A stretch of DNA of 17,464 nt from Methanolinea sp. UBA275 (GCA_002506105.1 DAWU01000037.1:1-17464), one strand, 5' to 3'. Shown: positions 8,552 to 14,689, counted from the stretch's first letter. Notes: generated by a model from the sequence alone, not told the origin. A program made the numbers and translations.

Positions 8552-9295
8552 ATGCAGGTCACATTCCTCGGGACCAACGGGTGGTACGATACCCTCACCG
8601 GGAATACGTGTTCGGTGCTGGTAAGGTCAGGGGACTATAATATCATATTCGATGCCGGAAACGGTATTGCAAAGGTGGACCAGTATATCGACCAGGAAAA
8701 GCCCACGTTCCTGTTTATCAGTCATCTGCACCTTGACCATATCGCCGGTTTGCATACCCTCAACAAGTTCAGGTTCACCACGCCCCTGTGCATCTGTGGC
8801 CAGGTGGGCATCACAGGAGATCTCCATGCGATCATGAGGGAACCATTCACCGTGCCGCTCGATGCGCTTCCGTTCCCGGTCAGGTTCATGGAACTGGCGG
8901 AAGGAACACATTCGATTCCCTTTCAGGTCGAATGCCGTCCACTGGTCCATACCGCACCCTGCTTCGGGTACGCCATCACCCTCGATGGGAAGAAGATCAC
9001 GTTTTGCACTGACACAGGCACCTGCGAGAATGCAATTATTCTGGCCCGGAATGCGGATCTCCTCATCACCGAATGCGGATTAAAACCGGGGGAGAAGAGC
9101 CCGGAATGGCCGCACCTGAACCCGGAAGACGCCATCAATATTGCGAAAAAAGCCCGGGCGAGGAGACTTGCCCTGATCCATTTTGCCGCACATACCTATA
9201 CCACGCTTGAAGAGCGGTTTGAGATTGAGAGGAAGTATCAAAAAGACAGCCCCTGTCTGCTTGCGGCGACTGATGGGCTGACCATCGAGGTATGA
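8552..9295 (+). CDS. Metallo-beta-lactamase-fold hydrolase, RNase Z/PhnP-like
   Basis: A 247-residue protein starting MQVTFLGTNGWYDT, the normal first strand of this fold. The frame continues upstream to an ATG at 8480, but those 24 residues resemble nothing in the family. GGAAGAAG just before 8552 can serve as ribosome binding site. The metal motif SHLHLDH (57-63) is the family's HxHxDH. Further expected ligands are His133 (LVHTAPCFGY), Asp154 (FCTDTG) and His210 (ALIHFAAH); His188 in PHLNPEDA matches the helper His of RNase Z-like enzymes. The GY after His133 and TGNTCSVLV near the start favour the RNase Z/PhnP branch. No exosite arm for tRNA is recognisable, so true tRNA 3' processing is doubtful; a phosphodiesterase on another substrate is equally possible. 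Confidence 0.88.
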   Translation: MQVTFLGTNGWYDTLTGNTCSVLVRSGDYNIIFDAGNGIAKVDQYIDQEKPTFLFISHLHLDHIAGLHTLNKFRFTTPLCICGQVGITGDLHAIMREPFTVPLDALPFPVRFMELAEGTHSIPFQVECRPLVHTAPCFGYAITLDGKKITFCTDTGTCENAIILARNADLLITECGLKPGEKSPEWPHLNPEDAINIAKKARARRLALIHFAAHTYTTLEERFEIERKYQKDSPCLLAATDGLTIEV

Positions 9296-9367
9296 CGTTC
9301 AGATTCATCGGTCCGGGAATATTTCAGGTAGGTATCTTTGATTCATGGCCTTTCATCATTGTATGCC

Positions 9368-9378
9368 AATATAATTAT
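9368..9378 (+). promoter_or_regulatory. TATA-like box before the membrane protein/winged-helix pair
   Basis: The AT-rich string CAATATAATTA is centred about 24 nt before the ATG at 9396. At the usual archaeal spacing, transcription would begin at or very near the start codon, although GGGGA at 9384-9388 could also act as a ribosome binding site. Confidence 0.4.
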
Positions 9379-9395
9379 GGAGCGGGGAAATCCGC

Positions 9396-10037
9396 ATGAC
9401 CAGCACGATATATTCGCACTTTCACCATGAACTCAACAGTTTCTTCCTGGTTACCCTCCTTAACGTGGTATTCGGGGCTCTTGCAATGGCGTTCGGGATT
9501 CAGTACATCGTGGCGTCAGTGCTGGGCTTGACCTACGAGGAGCCTCTTTCGCTGATCCGGATAGTGACAGCCGCGATCTCCATGGTCGGGTTCGGGCTCG
9601 GGCTCTCGTGGATGGTCTCGAGTGTTGAGATCATGGATGGGATCGATGATATCCGGAATTTTCTGAAGGAGAACACGACACCTGTCAGCGACGAAATCAC
9701 GACATGCGGTATCGTCAGGATGATCGCCCACTACCGCGGGCACAGAAAAACGATCCGGACCATGATCCTTGTATGCACAATCGGAGGATTCTGTTTCCTT
9801 GCGCTTGGGATCATCAGCAGCATAGAGTTTTTCTCTTTCAGCCTCATGTCCGGGACAATCACACTGAACAGTTATCTCCTGATTCCTTCGGTACTCCTTG
9901 CCCTTTCGGTTGCCCTCGTGAGCCTCGCGAGCTCCTTCTATTTTTCGAAATTCTCCAGGGCCTGGGACCTCCGTGAAGATGAGATCTCCCGGGCGGAACA
10001 TGAACTCGCGGAAACACTTGGGCGGGACTTAGAATGA
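9396..10037 (+). CDS. Four-helix membrane protein of unknown function
   Basis: 213 residues with four hydrophobic segments (about 16-44, 53-80, 121-147 and 155-182). Between helices 2 and 3 lies a polar loop (about 85-118) containing IMDGIDDIRNFLKENT and AHYRGHRKT. The tail after about 188 is charged and probably helical (REDEISRAEHELAETL). I do not recognise the family. The stop overlaps the start of the next gene by ATGA, so translation is probably coupled and the two proteins likely act together. GGGGA 7 nt upstream is a modest ribosome binding site. A signalling role of the polar loop and tail is inference. Confidence 0.8.
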   Translation: MTSTIYSHFHHELNSFFLVTLLNVVFGALAMAFGIQYIVASVLGLTYEEPLSLIRIVTAAISMVGFGLGLSWMVSSVEIMDGIDDIRNFLKENTTPVSDEITTCGIVRMIAHYRGHRKTIRTMILVCTIGGFCFLALGIISSIEFFSFSLMSGTITLNSYLLIPSVLLALSVALVSLASSFYFSKFSRAWDLREDEISRAEHELAETLGRDLE

Positions 10038-10312
10038 ATACCGAGCGCCGCACCCAGTACGAGATCTACTGGGAGATCCTCGTCTTCTGCAAAACACCCC
10101 GATCGTTTACCTCGATTGTTCACCGTTGCAATCTCAATTCGAAGACCGGGCAGGACTACATCGAATTTCTCACCTTGAAAGGGTATCTCTCCCGGACGGT
10201 CGACGGGGAAAAAACCACGTATATTGCGACGGGGCGGGGCGGCGAATACATCGCCCTCTTTACCCGGTTGTACCAGACACTGTTCGATTCTGTCCCCGGG
10301 TTCAGGTTATGA
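10034..10312 (+). CDS. Small winged-helix DNA-binding protein
   Basis: 92 residues. The pattern is that of single-domain archaeal winged-helix proteins (HTH_45 / SSo10a-like): a first helix RRTQYEIYWEILVFCKTP, then SFTSIVHRCNLNSKTGQDYIEFLTLKGYL (HTH), then a wing TVDGEKTTYIATGRGGEYIALF and a C-terminal helix that could dimerise. No sensing domain is attached. It overlaps the preceding membrane-protein gene by ATGA, suggesting a paired membrane sensor and regulator or an autoregulated unit. A likely terminator follows. Confidence 0.78.
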   Translation: MNTERRTQYEIYWEILVFCKTPRSFTSIVHRCNLNSKTGQDYIEFLTLKGYLSRTVDGEKTTYIATGRGGEYIALFTRLYQTLFDSVPGFRL

Positions 10313-10331
10313 CCATCGGAGCATCCAGAAT

Positions 10332-10396
10332 CAGGATTCGTGGAATGTCCAGATGATTGGGGGAATCCACCTAATTCCTGACGTGGTGCCTTTTTT
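10332..10396 (+). terminator. Hairpin plus T run after the winged-helix gene
   Basis: CAGGA (10332-10336) pairs with TCCTG (10376-10380) and GTGGA (10340-10344) pairs with TCCAC (10366-10370). A run of six T follows at 10391-10396. The T run alone fits archaeal U-rich termination; the stem may add pausing. It would separate the preceding pair from the next gene. Confidence 0.45.
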
Positions 10397-10420
10397 CTCT
10401 CGTGCGGAGAAACGAAATGT

Positions 10421-11005
10421 ATGCACGAGCTTGCAGCGGTCTGGACCGAGCGGAAGGGGCTTTTGTGGATTGCCGTGACAGCATTCTTGTATGCCCTGAT
10501 CCTGATCCCCTTCAACCAGTCCGGCTGGACTATTGCCGGAATTTCCATCCGGCCGGCTGCAGCGCTCCCGGTGCTCTTGGGTATCCTCTTCGGCCCTGCA
10601 GCTGCCTGGGGGCTTGCGCTCGGCAATATCGCCGGTGACTTCTATGGTTCCTGGTCCCCGATGAGCATCTTCGGGGCTCTTACGAACTTTCTCTTGCCGT
10701 ATCTCTCATACCTTCTCTGGCACAGGCTGATGAAAGGCAACGATGCAAGGGTGGACAAGAAGAGTACCGGCATTTTCCTGCTGGTCTCGTTCGTTGCCAT
10801 CCTTGCCTGCATGGTTCTCCTTGCCACGTGCGGGACTGTCTTCTTCGGGCGCCCCTTCGAGAGCAAGTTCATCAGCTATTTCGGGAACAATATCCTCTGG
10901 GCAATGACGGTCGGGACGGTGCTGTTCTGGCTGGCCTTCGAACCGGCAATCAGGAAAGGGCTTGTGTACGGGAGCGAATGGGTGAAAAAAAGCAATGCGA
11001 CGTAA
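10421..11005 (+). CDS. QueT/ECF S-component-like integral membrane protein
   Basis: 194 residues with about five or six membrane segments. The stretch ISIRPAAALPVLLGILFGPAAAWGLALGNIAGDFYG, followed by SIFGALTNFLLPYLSYLLW, matches the core of QueT-like substrate-binding (S) components of energy-coupling-factor vitamin transporters, as often annotated in archaea. S components bind a vitamin or small precursor and rely on a shared energising module; no EcfT or ATPase gene is visible here, so it would have to use one elsewhere. The substrate cannot be called, as no riboswitch or biosynthetic neighbour is seen. The ATG has GGAGA about 10 nt upstream; an ATG three bases earlier is out of frame. Confidence 0.65.
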   Translation: MHELAAVWTERKGLLWIAVTAFLYALILIPFNQSGWTIAGISIRPAAALPVLLGILFGPAAAWGLALGNIAGDFYGSWSPMSIFGALTNFLLPYLSYLLWHRLMKGNDARVDKKSTGIFLLVSFVAILACMVLLATCGTVFFGRPFESKFISYFGNNILWAMTVGTVLFWLAFEPAIRKGLVYGSEWVKKSNAT

Positions 11006-11075
11006 CAGACGAATAGATCCTCCGATGTCACAGTGGAAAAGAAGCGATTGGAGATGGACGCATCCTGGAAATCTG

Positions 11076-11094
11076 GGAGAATTTGTGATTCTCC
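11076..11094 (+). repeat. Perfect 7-bp inverted repeat (GGAGAAT / ATTCTCC)
   Basis: GGAGAAT and ATTCTCC are separated by TTGTG, about 70 nt after the transporter stop. A third GAGAATC follows at 11106-11112. It may be a stem at the transcript end or a regulator site for the small gene at 11146. There is no T run behind it on the plus strand, which argues against a simple terminator. Confidence 0.5.
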
Positions 11095-11145
11095 TCTAAA
11101 AATGCGAGAATCGGGAGGCAAATCATATTATTGTCCCGATAATAA

Positions 11146-11301
11146 ATGAAATGCCGTTGTCATATGGGCCATAAATGTTGGATAGTATTCGTCATTCTCA
11201 TCGCGATTATGCTGTATGCCATCATCACGGTTCAGTGGACGCTGGGAATCATTGCATGTCTCGTTGTCATTGTCGTGGCAGGGATACTCTCTCGGGTGTA
11301 G
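11146..11301 (+). CDS. 51-residue cysteine/histidine-rich mini membrane protein
   Basis: The N-terminus reads MKCRCHMGHKCW: three Cys and two His within eleven residues, suggesting a metal or redox site (C-x-C-H-x2-H-x-C). The rest is almost wholly hydrophobic, with two probable membrane segments (about 12-28 and 33-48) separated by TVQWT, ending SRV. No Shine-Dalgarno site precedes it, but an AT-rich box (ATCATATTATT, 11122-11132) lies near the spacing expected for a leaderless transcript. A T7 run follows the stop by about 50 nt. Family not recognised. Real coding is likely from the composition but unproven. A start at the internal ATG (11164) would lose the Cys motif. Confidence 0.6.
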   Translation: MKCRCHMGHKCWIVFVILIAIMLYAIITVQWTLGIIACLVVIVVAGILSRV

Positions 11302-11351
11302 GGTTCCTGTTCACCATCATCGTTTGTGTGGCGTCCAGGACTTTCAGTCAA

Positions 11352-11358
11352 TTTTTTT
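11352..11358 (+). terminator. T7 run, likely U-rich archaeal terminator
   Basis: Seven consecutive T lie 50 nt after the mini membrane gene and just before the promoter of the next operon, as expected for archaeal U-tract termination. No stable stem precedes it. Confidence 0.5.
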
Positions 11359-11382
11359 GATGTGTTTTCATCCCATGAACCT

Positions 11383-11396
11383 GAAAGGTTTATATA
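11383..11396 (+). promoter_or_regulatory. BRE/TATA promoter of the Tfx-like operon
   Basis: GAAAGG (purine-rich BRE) is directly followed by TTTATATA (11389-11396), a near-ideal archaeal TATA box. The usual 22-27 nt spacing to the transcription start places initiation at or next to the ATG at 11419, so the mRNA is probably leaderless. No Shine-Dalgarno site precedes that ATG. Confidence 0.8.
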
Positions 11397-11416
11397 GTCA
11401 ACATGCAAATGTTGAC
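11397..11416. promoter_or_regulatory. Perfect palindromic operator GTCAACAT-GCAA-ATGTTGAC
   Basis: Two perfect 8-bp arms are separated by 4 bp. The site abuts the TATA box on one side and ends 2 bp before the start codon of the HTH regulator. A dimer bound here would block initiation, so autorepression by the adjacent regulator is the simplest reading (inference). I saw no second copy of the full palindrome elsewhere in the window. Confidence 0.75.
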
Positions 11417-11418
11417 AC

Positions 11419-11865
11419 ATGCTCCTGCCAACCCACGAGAAGCAGTTCGGATTCTGGGCGATGCGCCGGAAGGGGGTTCCCAATATCACCATAGCCCAGG
11501 AACTCGGTATCTCCCGGCAGGCAGTGTCCCGGGCGCTTCTCGCAATGGATGAGAAGGTTGGCTCAGCCCTCCGGGAGATGGCGAACGCGAACCAGATCGC
11601 GATCGAGCGGGTCAGTACCGAGCGGGGGATTCTCGTCGGCCGGTCGATCCCGTTCCAGACCTCGGCGATCATCTTTGTCTCTGAAAAGCATGGTATGCAG
11701 GTCTGGTACGAGCATGACGGCGACTGTGGGTCATGCACGAGGTATACCGAATGCATCGAGCTCCTCTGGGATTACGCGAATGAGATGGGGATCAAAATCG
11801 AAAAGACCGCGGATCCGACAAAGATGGCAGACGAATTGTTTACAAAAGTGAGGGGGATGGCATGA
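11419..11865 (+). CDS. Tfx-like HTH transcriptional regulator with Cys cluster
   Basis: 148 residues. The N-terminal helix-turn-helix (about 7-45; KGVPNITIAQELGISRQAVSRALLAMDEKV) resembles Tfx/sigma-4-type HTHs. A helical linker (46-70) follows, then an alpha/beta part (about 71-148) with SIPFQTSAIIFVSEKHGMQVWYEHDGDC. Cys103, Cys106 and Cys112 (C-G-S-C-x5-C) could bind a metal or Fe-S cluster, or act as a thiol switch; a fourth ligand is not obvious. Tfx itself is known as an activator of the molybdenum formylmethanofuran dehydrogenase operon in Methanothermobacter, but the C-terminal part here is not clearly the same. It is first in a five-gene overlapping operon, and its stop overlaps the next start by ATGA. 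The palindrome before it suggests autoregulation. Confidence 0.85.
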   Translation: MLLPTHEKQFGFWAMRRKGVPNITIAQELGISRQAVSRALLAMDEKVGSALREMANANQIAIERVSTERGILVGRSIPFQTSAIIFVSEKHGMQVWYEHDGDCGSCTRYTECIELLWDYANEMGIKIEKTADPTKMADELFTKVRGMA

Positions 11866-12482
11866 CGGCAAGGATCTCGGAGGTAATCCACGGGTGGCTG
11901 GGCTGGTGTCCGAATGCACCAGCACAGGTACGAATTGAGAAAGCCCAGTCTTTTGATGAGGAAGTCGTCCCACCAGGAAGCGGATCGTTCAAGGATCGTG
12001 CATTTCACTGGTTTGGCATGTTCCAAAACCAGATAATGCTGCAGACCACCGGGACCTTTTGTATAGGCTTTTACATGTGTGCGGGTCTTGGTGGCGTGCC
12101 CCACATGAACCTGTTTCTCGTCGGGATCCTGGCCGGATTGCCATTCTCAGCGATTGTTGGGTTTCTGTACTGGCGGATATTTTACGAGGTGCTCCATGAC
12201 GGCCCGGTTGTGCTCTGGAACCGCTATGATAAAACATGGGGTATAATCACGGGTGTAACTGTTGCAGCATCTCTGTGCATATGGACACTCGTTTTCCTTG
12301 GTAAGATCTCCGGTGTCAGCCTTGAGATGACAAGCGCTTTCTTCGGAGGAGTTATTGCAGTTTCGTTCATCGGGATGCTCGTCAGTATATGGAAATGGGA
12401 GTCTGACACTCACCGCCAATTATGTTATGATGGGCTGATACTCGAATTGGAGAAGGAGGGTGATATGCATGCATTTCGTTGA
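11862..12482 (+). CDS. GWCPN membrane protein 1 (DUF1673-like, four helices)
   Basis: 206 residues. The N-terminus has a short helix ending WLGWCPNAP (12-20), then a hydrophilic stretch with EEVVPPGSGSFKDRAFHW. From about residue 55 there are four membrane helices (about 55-77, 84-105, 128-150 and 157-180), and the tail reads WKWESDTHRQLCYDGLILELEKEG. GWCPN followed by an HW-x5-NQ segment before the first helix recalls the methanogen DUF1673 family (function unknown); this is from memory, not a search. The ATG overlaps the regulator stop, and GAGGGG 6 nt upstream supports the start. It is closely related to the next gene. Its last 14 nt overlap the next start. Confidence 0.8.
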   Translation: MTARISEVIHGWLGWCPNAPAQVRIEKAQSFDEEVVPPGSGSFKDRAFHWFGMFQNQIMLQTTGTFCIGFYMCAGLGGVPHMNLFLVGILAGLPFSAIVGFLYWRIFYEVLHDGPVVLWNRYDKTWGIITGVTVAASLCIWTLVFLGKISGVSLEMTSAFFGGVIAVSFIGMLVSIWKWESDTHRQLCYDGLILELEKEGDMHAFR

Positions 12483-13071
12483 CCACTTTTTAGGCTGGTG
12501 CCCGGATGCACATATGACGGTCCGGAACGGGGAATTCCGGCCAGAGGATGAGGAAATCGTCCCTCCAGGAAGCGGATTATACAAAGATCGGGCAATTCAC
12601 TGGCTCGCCCTGTTCCGGAATCAGATCATGCTGCTGACCATTGGGACCATTTCTGCTGGATTTTACCTGTTTGCGGGACTTGGTGGCATTTCCCTCCCGC
12701 ATCTTTTTCTCATCGGCCTTCTTGCAGGATTGCCATTCTCGGCGACTGCCGGGTTCTTGTATTGGAGGAAATTCAACGAGGTTCTGTGTGACGGCCCGGT
12801 GGTACTTCTGAACCGTTTTGATAAAGCATCTGGGGTCTTCGCGGTTATGGCAGCTGTCATAATTCTCTATGGACAGGTCTATTTTCTTACTGGCCTGATC
12901 CCCTGGTTTGATGCGACCGCGACAAACGCTTTCTTCGGTGGATTTATCGCGATCTCCTTCCTGGGCTTGCTCATCAGTACATGGAAATGGGAGTCTGACA
13001 CTCACCGCCAATTGTATTATGACGGGATGATACTCGAATTAGAAAAGAAGGAGATGCATGCACTTCGTTAA
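12389..13071 (+). repeat. Duplicated gene ends and duplicated 14-nt overlap junction
   Basis: A 33-bp stretch is identical at 12389-12421 and 12981-13013, and the sequence stays similar through the gene ends. The overlaps read ATGCATTTCGTTGA (12469-12482) and ATGCACTTCGTTAA (13058-13071), each encoding the C-terminus of one gene and MHFV of the next in another frame. This marks the boundary of a tandem gene duplication of about 590-600 bp. Confidence 0.8.
12469..13071 (+). CDS. GWCPN membrane protein 2 (DUF1673-like, tandem paralogue of 1)
   Basis: 200 residues from the ATG at 12469 (MHFVDHFLGWCPDA), chosen over the GTG at 12460 because AAGGAGGG lies 8 nt upstream and gene 3 also begins MHFV. 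It has the same plan as protein 1: EEIVPPGSGLYKDRAIHW, four membrane helices, then the near-identical tail STWKWESDTHRQLYYDGMILELEKK. Asp replaces Asn in GWCPD. The two are clearly homologous along their full length, indicating tandem duplication. It overlaps both neighbours by 14 nt. Confidence 0.8.
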   Translation: MHFVDHFLGWCPDAHMTVRNGEFRPEDEEIVPPGSGLYKDRAIHWLALFRNQIMLLTIGTISAGFYLFAGLGGISLPHLFLIGLLAGLPFSATAGFLYWRKFNEVLCDGPVVLLNRFDKASGVFAVMAAVIILYGQVYFLTGLIPWFDATATNAFFGGFIAISFLGLLISTWKWESDTHRQLYYDGMILELEKKEMHALR

Positions 13072-13801
13072 CGCATTGAAAGAATACCTGGGCTGGTGCC
13101 CGAACGGTCACAGGATGGCCCCCGTAAGGAAACATACTCCATGGGACGGTTTTGAATTCAATCCTCTGCCGACAGAAGATACATTTATGAATGACGGGAT
13201 TCTCATCGATTACGGCAGGACCGGGATTTCTATGCCGGTTTTCATCGGCCTGGTCGCCGGAGCCATCTGCATTGTAGTGATCTTCTCTCTCATTCTCCCG
13301 TTCGCGACGTATCGGGTTGCGTCCGGTATCCTGATGTGCGGCCTCCTCCTCCCGGTCGTACTTGTGATCCTCGCCAGGGACCTCAGGGGAGCAAGACTGG
13401 AAATTACCCGGGACACCCTCGTGATTCGCCGCCCTCTTTCCTGGCCGGTCGTGATCCAAAAAGAAGAGATTGAATCGGTGGAGATAAGGGATTATAGGCC
13501 TCCCATGCCAACCTGGCTCCAGGGGATACTGTTCTTATTCCTGATCCCGGTCTCCACGATATATATCCTCTCGAATGTATACATGCAGTTCGTGTCGGGC
13601 GAGATCGCTTCTTCCTCGTTCATAACTTCCCTTGGTTTTTATCTTTGCATTGTCCTGTTGTTCCTCGTGAGCTACTACCGTTTCCGCATCAGGTCCCGCT
13701 ATCCCCACTATCTTTTTATCACGACAGGAACGAGGAAAGTGGCCGCGATATATACAAAAAATCCTGAAGAGATGGCAGGAATGCTGTTGAGATCTGTATG
13801 A
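13058..13801 (+). CDS. GWCPN membrane protein 3 with PH-like domain
   Basis: 247 residues. The N-terminus MHFVNALKEYLGWCPNGH matches proteins 1 and 2, but the body differs. Two membrane helices (about 64-84 and 88-108) are followed by a beta-rich segment LEITRDTLVIRRPLSWPVVIQKEEIESVEIRD (about 114-147) of bacterial PH / DUF304-like type. Two more helices (about 152-175 and 188-208) and a final YPHYLFITTGTRKVAAIYTKNPEEMAGMLL strand-helix module follow; that ending would complete the PH-like fold (inference). The ATG at 13058 has AAGGAG 4 nt upstream, and its first 14 nt overlap gene 2. Function unknown. Confidence 0.78.
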   Translation: MHFVNALKEYLGWCPNGHRMAPVRKHTPWDGFEFNPLPTEDTFMNDGILIDYGRTGISMPVFIGLVAGAICIVVIFSLILPFATYRVASGILMCGLLLPVVLVILARDLRGARLEITRDTLVIRRPLSWPVVIQKEEIESVEIRDYRPPMPTWLQGILFLFLIPVSTIYILSNVYMQFVSGEIASSSFITSLGFYLCIVLLFLVSYYRFRIRSRYPHYLFITTGTRKVAAIYTKNPEEMAGMLLRSV

Positions 13802-14427
13802 CACTCCTTCTCGATTTCATCAGAAAGCAGATTGGGTGGTGTCCGAATGCGAATCGGATGGCGATCAAGACCCGTGCCGAAACTTCATCCGCATTCGGAG
13901 CAGGCGACCGACTGGTGAAGAACCCGGGACCTGCGGGATCCGACCCGTCCGGAAAACCATGGGGATGGGAGTATGAGCATACCCAGCGGGGAACCCTTAT
14001 CATCGCGGCGGTCGCGGCAGTAATCCTGATCATCATTGCATCCATGCTCGTCTTCGGTCCCGTCTGGGTCACGGTCATTGTGGCCGGGATCACGATCGTT
14101 GCGCTTGCGATGTTCTCCACACTGACAGTATCGGTACAGCAGGATGCTCTGCGGTTATGGTTCGGGCCCATTCGATTGATCAAAAAGAGCTGGCCGATAT
14201 CGGATATTGCTTCGGTCACGACGGTCACCAATCGCTGGTACTACGGGTGGGGCATCCGTTGGACACCCAGAGGACCACTCTATAACGTCGCCGGGCTCCA
14301 TGCAGTGGAGGTGACGCTTGTCTCCGGAAAGATGTTCCGGATCGGGACGGATGAGCCGGAGGAACTGAAGCGTGCGATCGAGCAGGCTCAGTACGGTGGA
14401 AATCCAGCTGCCCGTTCGAAAGGGTAA
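13798..14427 (+). CDS. GWCPN membrane protein 4 with PH-like domain
   Basis: 209 residues. It begins MTLLLDFIRKQIGWCPNANRM, a hydrophobic helix plus the shared GWCPN, then a hydrophilic Pro/Gly-rich linker (25-60). Two membrane helices (about 64-83 and 86-105) follow. The C-terminal half, LTVSVQQDALRLWFGPIRLIKKSW to VEVTLVSGKMFRIGTDEPEELKRAIEQ, has the strand order and final helix of a bacterial PH-like domain; GGTDEP-type endings (here IGTDEPEEL) are common in small membrane proteins with this fold. Its ATG overlaps the stop of gene 3 as ATGA, with no good ribosome binding site, so translation is probably coupled. Function unknown. Confidence 0.78.
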   Translation: MTLLLDFIRKQIGWCPNANRMAIKTRAETSSAFGAGDRLVKNPGPAGSDPSGKPWGWEYEHTQRGTLIIAAVAAVILIIIASMLVFGPVWVTVIVAGITIVALAMFSTLTVSVQQDALRLWFGPIRLIKKSWPISDIASVTTVTNRWYYGWGIRWTPRGPLYNVAGLHAVEVTLVSGKMFRIGTDEPEELKRAIEQAQYGGNPAARSKG

Positions 14428-14486
14428 CCGTCCAAGATTGAAGCAGGGATTTTTCGTTATTGAGGTACAGGGAAAAGGAGTAGGAG

Positions 14487-14609
14487 GTGTACTGGCAATA
14501 CGCCCTTCTTACCGGGATCCTGGTACTTGTGATATTCCCAGTGTTCCTGTCACACCAGGATTACGCCGGACTCCTCCAGCGGATCATGGTGGAGATTATC
14601 CTCCTTTAG
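14487..14609 (+). CDS. Possible 40-residue single-helix membrane protein
   Basis: A GTG start preceded by AAGGAG with a 6-nt gap opens a frame reading MYWQYALLTGILVLVIFPVFL followed by SHQDYAGLLQRIMVEIILL and TAG. That gives one hydrophobic segment (about 5-21) and an amphipathic tail. It lies 59 bp after gene 4 of the GWCPN operon and could be its last member. Coding status rests on the ribosome binding site and composition alone; it could also be a remnant of a longer gene. Confidence 0.4.
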   Translation: MYWQYALLTGILVLVIFPVFLSHQDYAGLLQRIMVEIILL

Positions 14610-14610
14610 A

Positions 14611-14630
14611 CCGAGTTGTTCGCAATTCGG
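14611..14630 (+). repeat. 8-bp hairpin with TTCG loop
   Basis: CCGAGTTG and CAATTCGG (one G-T wobble) flank TTCG, directly after the mini-ORF stop. An RNA stem with a UUCG loop would be stable and may protect or end the plus-strand transcript. No strong T run follows, so termination is uncertain. Confidence 0.45.
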
Positions 14631-14683
14631 TTATTCCGGCTTGAAGGAGATGGATGAATAAATTGGATGTTGATCCCGGCGGG

Positions 14684-14689
14684 AAAAAA
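14684..14689 (-). terminator. T6 run after the minus-strand secreted-protein gene
   Basis: On the minus strand CTCTTTTTTCCC lies about 26 nt after the stop of the gene ending at 14715. This fits archaeal U-rich termination of the secreted-protein pair. No clear stem is seen before it. Confidence 0.4.

Noticed and set aside
8434..8640. 68-codon plus-strand frame with a zinc-finger-like CERCQKWDGSRYRC start
   Set aside because: Most of it runs in another frame through the start of the well-supported hydrolase gene, and the part after the Cys residues looks like out-of-frame noise.
12460..12468. GTG start three codons before the chosen start of GWCPN protein 2
   Set aside because: It lies inside the ribosome binding sequence AAGGAGGG, and the paralogue begins at the MHFV equivalent.
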